A stretch of 64,000 nt of DNA from Lolium rigidum (taxonomy: Eukaryota > Streptophyta > Magnoliopsida > Poales > Poaceae): the NCBI RefSeq assembly GCF_022539505.1, contig NC_061510.1:94814292-94878291 (forward strand), read 5' to 3'. This document shows, in pieces, positions 21,897 to 34,430 of the stretch; position 1 is the first letter of the stretch, and every line of letters begins with the position of its first letter. Position numbers and translations under genes: made by a program. Under the pieces are notes generated by a model. It worked only from the letters and a program-made list of their open reading frames with translations. It was not told the origin of the DNA and made no database searches.

Positions 21897-23468
21897 TACT
21901 TGGCAATTTTTGTGCTCATATAGATCTTGTTTAAGCTCTTGCATCATGTACCTTGTACCCATTAATGAATAACTACATAGAGCTTGTTAAAATTTGGTTT
22001 GCATGATTGATCTCTAGAGTCTAGATATTTTCTTGTTGAGGTGTTTCAACAATAAGGAGACAATGTAAAGTCTTATAATAGTTAAAATATGTTCATATGT
22101 GAGATTTGCTGCACCTTTTATACTTAAGTTTGCTTCAAACAACCTTGCTAGCCTAGCCTTGTATTGAGAGAAATTCTTCTCGTGCATCCAAATCCTTGAG
22201 CCAATAACTATGCCATTTGTGTCCACCATACCTACCTACTACATGGTATTTCTCCGCCATTCCAAAGTAAATTACTTGAGTGCTACCTTTAAAATTTCTA
22301 TTCTTTGTCTTTGCAATATATAGCTCATGGGACATATAGCTTAAAAACTATTGTGGTGAAGAATATGTACTTATGTGTCTTATTTCTTAATAAGTTGCTT
22401 GTTGAGCGGTAACCATGTTTCTGGGGACGCCATCAACTCTTTTACCTTTGTTGAATATCATGTGAGTTGCTATGCATGTTCGTCTTGTCTGAAGTAAGGG
22501 CGGTTCTCACGATCAAATGGTTTGAGTAGGCATACTGTTAGAGAAGAACATTGGGCCGCTAACTAAAGCCATGATTCATGGTGGAAGTTTCAGTGTGGAC
22601 AACTAATCCTCAATCTCTTATGAGAATATTAACTGTTGTTAAATGCTTATGCATTAAAGAGGAGTCCATTATCTGTTGTCTATGTTATCTCGGTATGGAT
22701 GTGTAAGTTGAGAATAATCAAAAGCGAGAAATCCAATGCGAGCTTTCTCCTTTGACCTTTGTACAGGCGGCATAGAGGTACCCCTTTGTGACACTTGGTT
22801 GAAACATATGCTATGCAATGATAATCAATGTTAATCCAAGCTAATTAGGACAAGGTGCGAGCACTATTAGTATACTATGCATGAGGCTTGCAACTTATAA
22901 GATATCTTATACATAACACATATGCTTTATTACTACCGTTGACAAAATTGTTTCTTGTTTTCAAAATGAAAAGCTCTAGCACAAAAATAGTAATCCATGC
23001 TTCCCTCTGCGAAGGGCCTTTCTTCTACTTTATTATTGAGTCAGTTTGCCTATTCTTTCTATCTTAGAAGCAAACACTTGTACCAACTGTGTGCATTGAT
23101 TCTTACATGTTTACTTATTGCACTTGTTATATTGCTTTGTGTTGATAATTATCCATGAGATATATATGTTGAAGTTGAAAGCAACCGTTTAAACTTATAT
23201 CTTCCTTTGTGTTGCTTCAATGCCTTTACTTTGAATTTATTGCTTTATGAGTAACTCTTATGCAAGTCTTATTGATGCTTGTCTTGAAAGTATTATTCAT
23301 GAAAAGTCTTTGTTATATGATTCATTTGTTTACTCATTATCTTCATCATTGCTTTGAATCGCTGCATTCATCTCATATGCTTTACAATAGTATGATCAAG
23401 ATTATGATAGCATGTCACTTCGAAATTATCTTTGTTATCGTTTACCTACTCGAGGGCGAGTAGAAACT

Positions 23469-23482
23469 AAGCTTGGGGATGC
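23469..23482 (+). other. Polypurine tract before the 3' LTR
   Basis: AAGCTTGGGGATGC directly before the LTR start, the usual place for plus-strand priming. Confidence 0.7.
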
Positions 23483-23483
23483 T

Positions 23484-25090
23484 TGATACGTCTCAAACGT
23501 ATCTATAATTTCTTATGTTCCATGCTACTTTTATGATGATACTCACATGTTTTATACACATTATATGTCATATTTATGCATTTTCCGGCACTAACCTATT
23601 GACGAGATGTCGAAGAGCCACTTGCTGTTTTCTGCTGTTTTTGGTTTCAGAAATCCTAGTAAGGAAATATTCTCGGAATTGGACGAAATCAACGCCCAGA
23701 GTCCTACTTTTGCACGAAGCTTCCAGAAGACCGGAGAGGAAACGAAGTGGGGCCACGAGGTGGTGACACACCAGGGCGGCGCGGCCTGGGCCCTGGCCGC
23801 GCTGCCCTGTTGTGTGGGCCCCCCGTGATGCCTCCTGACCTGCCCTTCCGCCTACTTAAAGTCTTCGTCGCGAAACCCCCAGTACCGAGAGCCACGATAC
23901 GGAAAACCTTTCAGAGACGCCGCCGCCGCCAATCCCATCTCGGGGGCTCAGGAGATCGCCTCCGGCACCCTGCCGAAGAGGGGAATCATCTCCCGGAGGT
24001 CTCTTCATCGCCATGATCGCCTCCGGATCGATGTGTGAGTAGTCCACCCCTGGACTATGGTGGACTATGGGTCCATAGTAGTAGCTAAAAGGTTGTCTTC
24101 TCCTCATTGTGCTATCATGTTAGATCTTGTGAGCTGCCTATCATGATCAAGATCATCTATTTGTAATCATTCATGTTGTGTTTGTTGGGATCCGATGAAT
24201 ATTGAATACTATGTCAAGTTGATTATCAATCTATCATATATGTTATTTATGTTCTTGCATGCTCTCCGTTGCTAGTAGAGGCTCCGGCCAAGTTGATACT
24301 TGTGACTCCAAGAGGGAGTATTTATGCTCGATAGTGGATTCATGCCTCCATTAAATCTAGGACAGATGTGAGAAAGTTCTAAGGTTGTGGATGTGCTTGT
24401 TGCCACTAGGGATAAAACATCGATGCTTTGTCTAAGGATATTTGTGTTGATTACATTACGCACCATACTTAATGCAACTGTCTGTTGTTTACAACTTAAT
24501 ACTGGAGGGGGTTCGGATGATAACCTGAAGGTGGACTTTTTAGGCATAGATGCATGCTGGATAGCGGTCTGTGTACTTTGGCGTATTGCCCTTATTAAAT
24601 CTCATAGTACTCATCATAATATATGTATGTGCATTGTTATGCCTTCTTTATTTGTCAATTGCCCAACTGTAATTTGTTCACCCAACATCTGCTATCTTAT
24701 GGGAGAGACACCACTAGTGAACTGTGGACCCCGGTCCTATTCTTTACATCCGAAATACAATCTATCGCAATTGTTCTTTACTGTTCTTCGCAAACAACCA
24801 TCATCATCCACACTATACATTTAATCCTTTGTTTACAACAAGCCGGTGAGATTGACAACCTCACTGTTACGTTGGGGCAAAGTTCTGTGATTGTGTTGTG
24901 CAGGTTCCACGTTGGCGCCGAAATCTCTGGTGTTGCGCCGCACTACACTCCGCCGCCATCAACCTTCAACGTGCTTCTTGGCTCCTACTGGTTCGATAAA
25001 CCTTGGTTTCTTTCTGAGGAAAAACTTGCTACTGTACGCATCACACCTTCCTCTTGGGGTTTCCAACGGACGTGTCGACTGCACGCATCA
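23484..25090 (+). repeat. 3' LTR of the 18147-25090 element
   Basis: 1607 bp, TGATACGTCTCAAAC to GCACGCATCA, followed by the GTCAT target copy. Confidence 0.95.
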
Positions 25091-27759
25091 GTCATCCTGC
25101 CATACTAGGTTCAATCGCAGCTCTGATTCATCAACCGGATGGATCAGAATTCGTTAACTAAGCATGGCTAAGCATATTCGATACAACGGCTCTACCGATG
25201 CACACGAGCTCAAACCTAGTCTTGCTGGGAGCAGTGGATCAGAGTATTTAGGCTACAAGGATGGTAAATGCAACACACATAGGATAACTATTCCTGCCGA
25301 TAAAACATATTGGAAACGAATGCGATATGTAGGAACCAGAAGTAAAAGCATTTCGAAATCATAATATGAACCAGGCTAGGGCTTGCCTTTGTCCCTGACA
25401 AACCAATGTGGATCTTCGATGATCCCATGCTTAACTTGTTCGTCGGTGGACAAGTATTAATCTGCGTCGTTGTCGGACTTCATCGTATCGGGCAGTTGCT
25501 CTATCGATCGCGAAGAAGCAAATACCGGAAAGGTGAAACAACAATCAACACATGGCATATGCAATGCGCATACAAGTATGATGACATGACATGTTAAAGA
25601 TATTGAGATGAACCCTAATACTGAAGAACATTTTAAATGAAGCTGGAACGAACTAGGGTTAGCAGTTCCGAACACTCCATACGGGTTTATTTAGTTCTTC
25701 TAAAACAACTAGGGTTCAAAGTTATTTAACAATGCATGCTTTTGATACCAAAATGTAGATCTCACTTTTCTGAAGATTTTAATATCTTACTTTGCATTTT
25801 TATGATTATATATGAATATCCTGTGAATTTTAGAAGTTCACTCATTTCTGGACTTTTATTGGACAGAACAACACACTGTAGTTGTGTCGGTCTAGCTAAA
25901 CCAAAATCAAGCTTCATGTAACGACCTGATCACTCAAGTTATTCAACTTACTTGCTACAGGGTTGCTAACGTATATAGCTAAAAGAACCTAAAACTGCTA
26001 GTTCCCAAGCCAGGCATAAATAAACTAGCTTCCTCCTGCTGATATGAAAACCTGGAACAACTTAACCAATAGCAGTATTGATTGAACGCAAAGATTCAGC
26101 TAGAAAGTAATAGGAGTAAAACTGAGCTTAGTCGAACTGGGTTCCAGTGTGTTTAACTGAAGGTCGGTGACGCAGTTAACCGATGGGTCATATACAGGCT
26201 CTACTGCCAGCATAGAGAACTCACGAAACATTCTCTAAATTGTCTCACCTAGCACTTATAAGCAGCACTTAGTTTAGAGCTTCAGTATGTGTAGCCAGTA
26301 CACGAAAACATAGACACTGCAACCGGTTGAAGAACTAGGCTAACCTGATGGCTTCCGTGGATTTAGTGGTTCTCTTTAAAACCTGAGCGTCAGCACTGCA
26401 CTGAGCTACAGCTAGTACTCTGAGTACTGATATAAACTTCCAGCTGGTTATTGAAATTCGAATTGAGATGGTTCAGTAGTTTGGCAGGTAATTGCACAAC
26501 CGGAATGGGATTTCAGTAGAAATAAACAGGCCAGCAACAGATGCATTCAGTGATCTCCATTATAGATGTGTTCGTACATGGATTAGATATGGACACCACT
26601 TGAGTAGGAATAGCTCCAGCCATTTAGAAGGATCATTTTACTAAAAGCGGTGATTAAACTGACATAGCCGTATCTCCTTTGCTCTATGTTTCGTTAAACT
26701 GAACTTTGGCTGTAGCTTCAAACTGAAACAGAGCACACACGGACACAATAGAGCAGGCCGTGCGGGGCAGCGCTACGGAGCACGTTCGACGCAGTAGTTC
26801 ACAAGAAACCATCTGCGGGCAGCTCTGCTAGCAATAGGGAGCCGGAGAAACTCCAGCGATCATGTCCGCGGCTGCGGACAGTGGCGCACGGCGACATGAG
26901 GTTACAGGAAGAGACAGAGAGAACGGGGAGGTCCTGGAGGACCGTGGTCTCACCACGAGCGCGACGGTGCGGTCGTTGACGACCGGGGAGGCCGGACGGT
27001 GCCGAATCGACGGCGGCTAGCGGCGGCCGTGGTCGGGGAAGACACGGACGGCTGCGTCGATTACGGGCACGGCAGCTTGATTCCTTCGTCGAGACGAACT
27101 ACCGCGGAGAGGCGGAGACGAGGGCGGCCTCAGCGGAGCTCAGGGATGGCCAGAGCGGCGGCCGAGCGGCTAGGGTTTGGTGGCCAGCGAGGGAGGAGAC
27201 AGAGAGAGGTCGAACTGTGGAGAGGATAGGATAGAGGAGAGCTGTGCGGTGCGTTGGGCATCTCTCCAGGACGTCTCCTTGGTCGCGGAGGTGGCAACCA
27301 GAAGGTGGCGTCGGCGGCTCAGGCGTTGGACACGCAGGCTTCCTGTGTTAACGAAGAAGACAGAAGAATTTGCCAAAAGGCCCGCTGGCTTTTGGGTTTT
27401 TTTTTTGGATATTTTAAAACAACACTAAAATTGCAAGATTTGAGGATTAAAACTTGCTTGGAAGGTTACCAAAAATATCCAGGGACCTTCCTGAGATATT
27501 TTTGAAGGTTCAAATACTTTTGTTTGGAAGTTTTGAAACATTGAAGTATTTGAAATAGGTTAAGAGTAAAACCAACATTTGGGTTTGCAAATTATTTTCT
27601 TCATGCATTTTTCTTAGGAAAATACTATGATGCTCATGATGCACAAACAAACCCTTATTAGGTTTAGCTAAAAGAGGGGTGTTGCAGGGGAGAGTCTTTA
27701 GTCCCGAATGGTTAGTCCCGGTTGCAAAACCGGGACTATACGGCATTTTTCTACTAGTG

Positions 27760-28639
27760 ACATGATCAAATAGCTTCTGCAAGTCAGTAGTTTTATTGAG
27801 GCATCTGGGTCCTTGCATGTGTTTGAAGATCAAATTGACATGTGTTAGAGATCCTCCCAAAGTAAGGAAAGATATCACATAGTAAGACTTCTAACCAGAT
27901 TCAACAATATTTTTTCCCATGTGCGCACAACTACCCTTGAACAATAAGGGTCTAGAGATAAATAAGATCCTATCATACTCATGCACAAATAGGTCCTAAT
28001 ATATATCTTACCCAATTCACATGATCAAGTCCATCCCATGCATGAACCAATAAGGAATAAACCAATCAGAACAATGCCGGTGGGTTTAGTTAGGATGCTA
28101 GTCTCTTTGTGCAAATCCCCTTCCTGGCAATCGATCGCTGGAGCGATCACTTTCCTTGGCGCGGCAGCGCTCGCGCCATGCGCGAAATCAATTCCCTTTT
28201 TGTCTTGTAGTGTTTAATTACGTTCACATGTAGCTTTGTGTTCACACTAACAGCTCACGTTCTCACTTGCAAGTTACATACAACCAAGATCGTTCACACT
28301 GCATGCATGCATAAAGTATCTCATAGGTTTGCATTTAATGAGCCAACTTTTCAGCACGAGGCTAGCTCTCACAAGTTGCTGCATGCATGCACAGAGCATT
28401 TCGCTCTTTTTTTTCAGCACGACGCATACTTTCAATTCTCTTTATTTGCAATTCCCTTTTGACAATTCTCTTTTTTTGCAATTCCCTTTATGTTGTTATT
28501 TCGTACGGTAATTCATGTTTTTTGGATTAATTTTTTAATTCCCTTTTTCGGGCCAGTGGTTTTTAAGGGGGAAAATAACGGGTGGGAAGATCCACTTGCA
28601 ACTCAAATGAACTACCACTTGCTACTCAAATTAAGTACT
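27760..28639. other. Unassigned sequence; possible CACTA terminus at 28212
   Basis: Mostly featureless. GTCTTGTAGTG ending at 28212 is the inverse of CACTACAAGAC and could be the right end of another CACTA element, but no partner end or target duplication was found. The CTTTTT-rich stretch at 28400-28560 is low complexity. Confidence 0.3.
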
Positions 28640-29235
28640 GTTTTTAAGTTGTAAGCTAACAGAAGTTGCTAAGATTTCTAAATGAAATTTACTTTTTAAG
28701 GTTGCTAGGTATTTATATTTACCGTTGATAAATAACGGGGCACCGGGTTGATAACTTGTAAACAAAAAAAGAGTCGCTACATATTTTAAATTAAATAAAA
28801 AATTTAGGGTTGATATTTATTTATATTTACCATTGATAAATAGCCGGTCACCGGGTTGATTGCTTGTAAACTAAAAGAGAGTCGCTAAAATATTGTAAAT
28901 GAAATACTTTTTAGGGTTATTATTTATTTATTTTTGAAGTTGATAAATAACGAGGCACCAGGTTAATAGCTTGTAAAATAAAAAAAATATTCGCTAAAAT
29001 ATTCTAAATGAAATACTTTTTAGGCTTGGTAGTTTTTTATAATTACCATTGATAAATAACGGAGCACCGGGTTGATAACTTGTAAACTAAAAAGAGTCTC
29101 CAAAATATTCGAAATGAAGTTAGATTTTTAGGGTTGGTAGTTATTTTTTTTACTGTTGATAAATAACAGGACATCAGGTTGATACCTTCTAAACTAAAAA
29201 ATATTCGCTACAATGTTTAAAATAAAATTAACTTT
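28640..29235. repeat. Tandem array, period about 108 bp, 5 degenerate copies
   Basis: Each unit contains TTGATAAATAACGG, CACCGGGTTGATAAC and TTGTAAAC. Units recur near 28723, 28833, 28938, 29046 and 29152. AT-rich and diverged; no gene. Confidence 0.8.
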
Positions 29236-29238
29236 GGG

Positions 29239-30345
29239 GTTGATAATTTTATACATTTAACATTGATCACTCAAGTACGGATGGGTTAATTATTCAAAAC
29301 AGAGAGGCTTGATAACTTTTGGCCCGAAAAAAAGTTTCTCGAAACATATCAACATGGGTGCTAGTTTTGAAGATCTCGTCGAGACGGATTTATTGGTGAA
29401 AGCGAATCTTAATTTGAAGTTATCATTTGAAAGTTAAAACGTTTTGAATTTTCAAATTTGGAAAAGATTTCGCTGACATCAGCAGATTCGTCTTTTTGTG
29501 CATGCATGCAGAACTTTCACTCAATACCCTGCACTAGGTTGATAATTTTATACATTTACCGTTGATCACTCAAGTACGGAGGGGTTGATTATTCAAATAG
29601 AGAGGCTTGATAACTTTTAAGCAGAAAAAAAGTTTCTCGAAACATATTAACATGGGTGCTAGTTTTGAAGATCTCGTCGAGACGGATTTATTGGTGAAAG
29701 CGGATCTTAATTTGGAGTTGTGGTTTGAAAATTAAAACATTTTGAATTTTGAAATTTGGAAAAGATTCCGCTGATATCAGCAGATTCGTCTATTTGTGCT
29801 TGCATGCAGAACTTTCCCTCAATACCCTGCACCAGGTTTATAATTTTATATATTTACCGTTGATCACTCAAGTATAGGGGGTTGATTATTCAAATAGAGA
29901 GGCTTGATAACTTTTAGCCAGAAAAAAAGTTTCTCGAAACATATTAACATGGGTGCTAGTTTTGAAGATCTCGTCGAGGCGGATTTATTGGTGAAAGCGG
30001 ATCTTAATTTGGAGTTGTCGTTTGAAAGTTAAAACGTTTTGAAGTTTAAAATTTGGAAAAGATTCCGCTGACATCAGCAGATTCGTATATTTGTGCTTGC
30101 ATCCAGAACTTTCCCTCAATATACTGCACCAGGTTGATAATTTTATACATTTACCGTTGATCACTCAAGTACGGAGGGGTTGATTATTCGAATAGAGAGG
30201 CTTGATAACTTTTAGCCAGAAAAAAAATTTGTCAAAACATATTAAAATGGGTGCTAGTTTTGAAGATCTCGTCGAGACGGATTTATTGGTGAAAGCGAAT
30301 CTTAATTTGGAGTTATCGTTTGAAAGATAAATCATTTTAAACAAT
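29239..30345. repeat. Tandem array, period about 298 bp, 3.7 copies
   Basis: Units begin at 29239, 29538, 29836 and 30133 with TTGATAATTTTATACATTT or a close variant; spacing 299, 298 and 297. Each unit includes AAGATCTCGTCGAG and CAGCAGATTCG. It follows the 108-bp array directly and shares TTGATAACTT words with it. Confidence 0.9.
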
Positions 30346-31151
30346 GGTTTCTGCTACATATATTCGATGGGTGACCCTAAATTTGCATGCGGTGATTAGC
30401 CACGCTAATTAGGAATGCACGTGACGTGAGGAGAGAGAAGAAAAGGTGGTCCATCCCTTGCATGCTACTTAAGCTGTCGGAAACCGATCGCTTAATAAAA
30501 ACCTGGCGGCCGAGCGCCAGCTAGGGCCGCCCCTCTTTGTGATGCCTGCTTTATACGATTTACTGAAAGCCATGTTAACTAACTCGTGCATGATTTTTCT
30601 TTGAGAAACTACATGAACACCTATATAAACCATATGATATCAAAATGCAGACCTGTGAGCATATGAAAAGATTAAAAAACGTATGTAAATCCATCCTATT
30701 TTTATGTCCCGTCGTGAGTTCTGGCCAATGTTATTTCACTACCAAGTACAAATCATTCATGTATGGTCGACTTGTTATTGAAATCACCATGACATATAAG
30801 ATACATTTGACAAGAAAGCTAAGAATAAGGACAATGGTTATAAATTATAGTATATAAGTTTTAGTAATTTTTTTTACCTGATCATACACACAACATACTA
30901 TTAAGATATATGTTAAACTGTATGTTTCAAAGCTCTTCTACTAAGATATTTAAGGATATGAAAATATACACATGTCCACCCATACAAGCAAAAAATGAAT
31001 ACATCCAATATATATTTATGTTTACTTTTTTGAATTAATTGTTTTAGTTTGCCGATGTTGTTAATAGGCAATGTCTCAAGAAGGAAAAGACCAACATATC
31101 TTTTGTTGCAAAAATAATTAAATTCGGACCATGAACACAGAAAACATACCC
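30346..31151. other. Unassigned AT-rich sequence
   Basis: No supported gene, RNA or transposon end. Confidence 0.5.
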
Positions 31152-31186
31152 GTTAAAATGGAACACGATAAAACTGAGCCATGTTA
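31152..31186. repeat. 35-bp direct repeat, left copy
   Basis: GTTAAAATGGAACACG...GAGCCATGTTA; matches 32414-32448 at 33 of 35 positions. The pair brackets a 1.2 kb GC-rich block. Confidence 0.8.
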
Positions 31187-32413
31187 ACTATAAGGATACT
31201 GCTGAGGATCCTTCGGAGGAATTTTCCTCCCGAACCTCCGACTCCAGCGCCTGACACGTGTCCCCAAGACCACCCACGGACACGAACAGAGCAACACGGA
31301 AAATATTCCCCCCCCCCCCGCACCTCCGAAAACCGCAAACTCCATCTCTGTCGCAGCAGGTGCCTCTCGGCGCTACGCCTCGAGGCCATGGCGGCAGCTC
31401 TCGCTTGCAGCACGACCATCGTCGGTCCATGCTAGTCCGGCTTGCAGCCATTCCGTCGGCACTGCATCAGCCCCCTCCTCCTGCATGCACCCTAAGCAAC
31501 CTCCATAGGGGAAAAATTGCATCGCTCGTTGTTCAAGACGAGCAGCACTGCCACCCGCGCCGTCGTCGGAGAAGTCGCCCATCTCAATACCTTTGCTCCC
31601 CTTGAAGCACCTGCAGCGGTAGTTCGCAGCTCCGACGCTGGACTATTGGAGCAGTGGCGGCCATCGTTTGCAGCTTCGCCGGAGGCGCTTTGTAGCATTG
31701 GCGGCGACGCTTTGTAGCATCGGCAGCGCTCAATTGCAGCTGCACCGCCCTTCCTTGGTAGCACCACCACTCTTCATTAGCAGCACCGACGACCACCTCT
31801 CGAAGAACCGGCGACCACCGGGCGTAGCACCGGCGTCTACCGCCCGAAGCACCGGTAGCCAGCGGTCGTAGCACCGCCGCCCTCCCATGGAAGCACCGCC
31901 GCCCTCCCTTGGAAGCACCTCCCTTGAGCGTTTGCAGCACCGCCTCCCTCCGTTGGAAGCCTGAGTGCTGCAGCTTCGGCTCTAGCTCGCCGCACCGCCG
32001 GTGACCATGTAGTCAACGAGGCCCCCTTCTGCAGCAACACCACACAGATCTGAGCAACAACAAAAGTGGCCTGCGCGTGGGATTGGGAGGTGCATGAGAG
32101 GGGGAGGAGGTGCACCTCCGTTTAGGGGAGATCAGGAGCAGGGCAACGTCGAGGGAGAGGAGGTGCTGGGCACGGGGCTTGGGAGAGAGAGGCGGAAGGA
32201 AGGAGGAAGAAGAGGGAGAGACGAGTGGACGGGAGCGATTCAGGTGAGTCGATAAGGTGTAGGTGGTGGGCCCCGTCCAGATTCGTTCTCTCTCAGCCGC
32301 GAGATGGACGCGTGGCGCGCACTCAAGCCGGAGGCACGGAACGATCGCAACCTCCGGATGATATAAAGAATTTTCCTAACTATAAACTCGCCAAAAACTG
32401 TAAACCGAGCCAG
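31187..32413. other. GC-rich block of degenerate GCAGCACCG-type short repeats
   Basis: Between two 35-bp direct repeats. Compositionally distinct from the AT-rich flanks. From about 31600 to 31990 it is built of imperfect repeats such as GCAGCACCG and GAAGCACCG, giving long open frames on both strands that I do not regard as genes. A transposon carrying captured sequence is possible; no clear terminal inverted repeats were found. Confidence 0.5.
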
Positions 32414-32448
32414 GTTAAAATGGAACATGATAAAACCGAGCCATGTTA
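32414..32448. repeat. 35-bp direct repeat, right copy
   Basis: See the left copy at 31152-31186. Confidence 0.8.
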
Positions 32449-33435
32449 GTAACTAACTTTTACGGGATCTGAAGGGGGATCCAAAACCGAGCGAAAACTG
32501 TAAACTCGCCGAAATTTTACAGTGTTGGCCATTTTACAGGATCTGCTAGAGTTTTTGTTACCGCCCGCCATTCTTGCCACCCGACATGAATTCCACTCCC
32601 GCAGCCCTCTCTCTTACATCACATGCTTGGCGCGGGTAGTCTCATGTGGAGGAGAGGAGGAGGCAGTTGGCGAGGCGGTGGCGCGAGCAGTCTGCAGGTC
32701 ACAACCCCCGCTGCAGGTCGCGTCCGCTAGACGCGTTGACGGGACAACGATGAGGTGGCAGCACGGACTCATTTGGGCCTGACCTGGGCCTAGTGGATTG
32801 TGTGCCATGGGAGTCATGGCTAGATGCCCCTTTCAGTTGTTCAGCTGGCGCTCGTCTGGGTCCGGCGTGCTTTGTTTGTTTAGCACCAGAAGACCAGTAT
32901 GGCATCCTCTTCTCTTCTGCGTCTAGCTAGTGGCGTGGGGACTGCTGGCTCAGATGGAATAAAGGCCATGACGAACGTCTTCTTGATGCCTGTCTTCGAT
33001 CTTGTCAGAGTGCCGAGTTTCGAAGACTCCGCCGATGAACTCCAATGGACGACATGCCAAGAGATTGCTGGATTGGATGGTATTCAGTTGTGGGTAACCA
33101 TATTTTTTCTGACCGTTTGATTTCAGATTGAGTGATGCCAAACTCTGCAGTATGTTACCATCATAGGACATGTCTTAAGTTCCATGATGAAGTTAGTTGT
33201 GGAGAATGACACGAAAGAATGAGAACTAGTAATGGTGGTTCAAGTCTAGGTGGTGATGAGGTTTTGTCTTGATGATTCGTGACCTGAAGTAGTGGCATCG
33301 GCAAGTGGGAGGCGACAACACAAGCGAAATTTAGAGTACATCCTTGCAGGGTGAAAACAATGATCTTGTTGAAAGTATTGTTTCGTGAGTGCGTATTTTC
33401 TCTTGGGTGAAAACCTATGGTCTATTATCAGAAAG
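32449..33435. other. Unassigned sequence
   Basis: No supported gene. Ends at the 8-bp target copy (33436-33443) of the split hAT MITE. Confidence 0.5.
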
Positions 33436-33447
33436 ATGATGACTAGG

Positions 33448-34010
33448 TGTCGTTGCCTAATCGACGGTACCCCGGAGGAGGGATCCTCACGAGGGGGAGA
33501 AGAAGTAGGGGCCATAGGGCGGAGTGCTCTCGGGACGGTGGTACGCGAGTTACCCAGCTTCGGAACACCTGCACGATGACGGGGCCCTACTCGCTGCTTG
33601 TCCGGAATTATCCGGGCGCTTTCGCGTTGTTACAATGAGTTGTGGTTGTGCCTCTAGGGCTCCCAGGATCCGGCTTATAAAGGCGCACGGATCTAGGGTT
33701 TACATGGAGAGTCCTAGCCGGATTACAGATAGCCTAACTACGGTACAATATCTTGCCGTGCACGTCACGGATCCGCCCTCCATGTACGTCGTACTGGATC
33801 CGGGTCCCTCATGGGCCTCCATGGATCCGGGTCACTCCTATGTCGGTACGGATCCGGCTTGCGATCCCTGGACTCGGACTTCTTCCTTCATGATCAACGA
33901 CAGACTCGGGCCGCCCGATGGGCCACATGCCTCATCACCGTCTGTGGGCCACCCGGGCTTGCCGGATCTAGGCACTGTCGATGGTACACCCATGAAGTAT
34001 ACCCACAACA
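33448..34010 (-). repeat. 3' LTR of the Tat-type element
   Basis: 563 bp. On the minus strand TGTTGTGGGTA to CAACGACA. Followed on the left by the CTAGG target copy. Confidence 0.93.
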
Positions 34011-34430
34011 GTAGCCCCCAGAGTTCTCCGAGTTTCACCTGCTGTTTCCGCCATGCTGGTCCCTTAGGTTTCCGGCATCATCGGGAACGCGGAGAAACTT
34101 GAAGAGCTCCAACTTTGCATTTTCTTCCTTTTCCAACTTACAGCCGGAAAATGTTCTCATCCTGCGGGACTTCATCCATCGACATTCCAAAGAATATTTC
34201 CGGATCACTCCCTGCTCGCAAACGAGAGCCAACTTATCACACAATTACCCGGAATCTTAAAAGACTCAAAACGGTTCCGCCAATTCTGGCGCCATTTTCG
34301 TGCGATTCGCGCGGTAACTTATCTCTAGCCATCTTTACTGCTAGGGTTTAGGACACGTGTCACGCATCCAACGGCGCGACGCTTGCGTTCCGACCACAGG
34401 ATGCGGAACACGAATCTTATCCCCTCAGCC

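Larger units (their letters stand above)
18147..25090 (+). mobile_element. Complete 6.9 kb LTR retrotransposon, non-autonomous (LARD-like)
   Basis: LTRs at 18147-19740 and 23484-25090, both TGATACGTCTCAAA to GCACGCATCA, with GTCAT duplicated at 18142-18146 and 25091-25095. A primer site like tRNA-Asp (19752-19768) follows the 5' LTR and a purine-rich tract (23469-23482) precedes the 3' LTR. The 3.7 kb interior has no reverse transcriptase, RNase H or integrase; only one 214-residue frame near the 5' end. This fits a large retrotransposon derivative moved in trans. LTR sizes are 1594 and 1607 bp. A Stowaway MITE (21638-21896) sits inside. Confidence 0.93.
16868..27686. mobile_element. LTR-type retroelement (possibly solo LTR), interrupted
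   Basis: Starts TGTGGCGACCCC and ends GGGGTGTTGCA, with a perfect 5-bp duplication GGGGA at 16863-16867 and 27687-27691. Excluding the nested element (18147-25090 plus one GTCAT copy) about 3.87 kb remain. No second LTR, gag or pol could be seen, so a large solo LTR is the simplest reading. GC-rich, gene-like sequence near 26930-27300 probably belongs to its promoter/leader on the minus strand. Short open frames there are not conserved proteins that I recognise. Confidence 0.7.
15570..27759 (+). mobile_element. Non-autonomous CACTA element split by a nested LTR element
   Basis: Left end CACTACTAGAAAAC at 15570; right end, inverted, CACTAGTAGAAAAA at 27759. Subterminal TTTAGTCCCGG and inverse copies lie at 15610-15870, 16790-16865 and 27700-27740. 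Without the nested insert (16868-27686 plus one GGGGA copy) the element is about 1.37 kb. The flanking triplets are CAC and ACA, which do not match, so the target duplication is either mutated or the pairing of ends is imperfect. No transposase. It carries the 5S rRNA-like core at 16578-16642. Confidence 0.75.

Noticed and set aside
26999..27428. A possible host gene in the GC-rich stretch at 26930-27430
   Set aside because: Frames are short, overlapping and lack splice-supported continuity; the stretch lies inside an LTR-type element with intact target duplication.
28194..28212. CACTA right terminus as the partner of the left end at 15570
   Set aside because: Its terminal sequence (CACTACAAGAC) and lack of TTTAGTCCCGG repeats fit less well than the end at 27759.
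28640..30345. CRISPR-like regular repeats
   Set aside because: Contiguous tandem units of 108 and 298 bp without spacers, in a plant nuclear genome.
31153..32115. Several overlapping frames of 60-118 residues in 31153-32115
   Set aside because: They come from degenerate GCAGCACCG-type repeats on both strands and do not look like conserved protein.
33524..34102. 192-residue frame across the Tat LTR (33524-34102)
   Set aside because: LTR sequence; the equivalent frame is broken in the other LTR, and no domain is visible.
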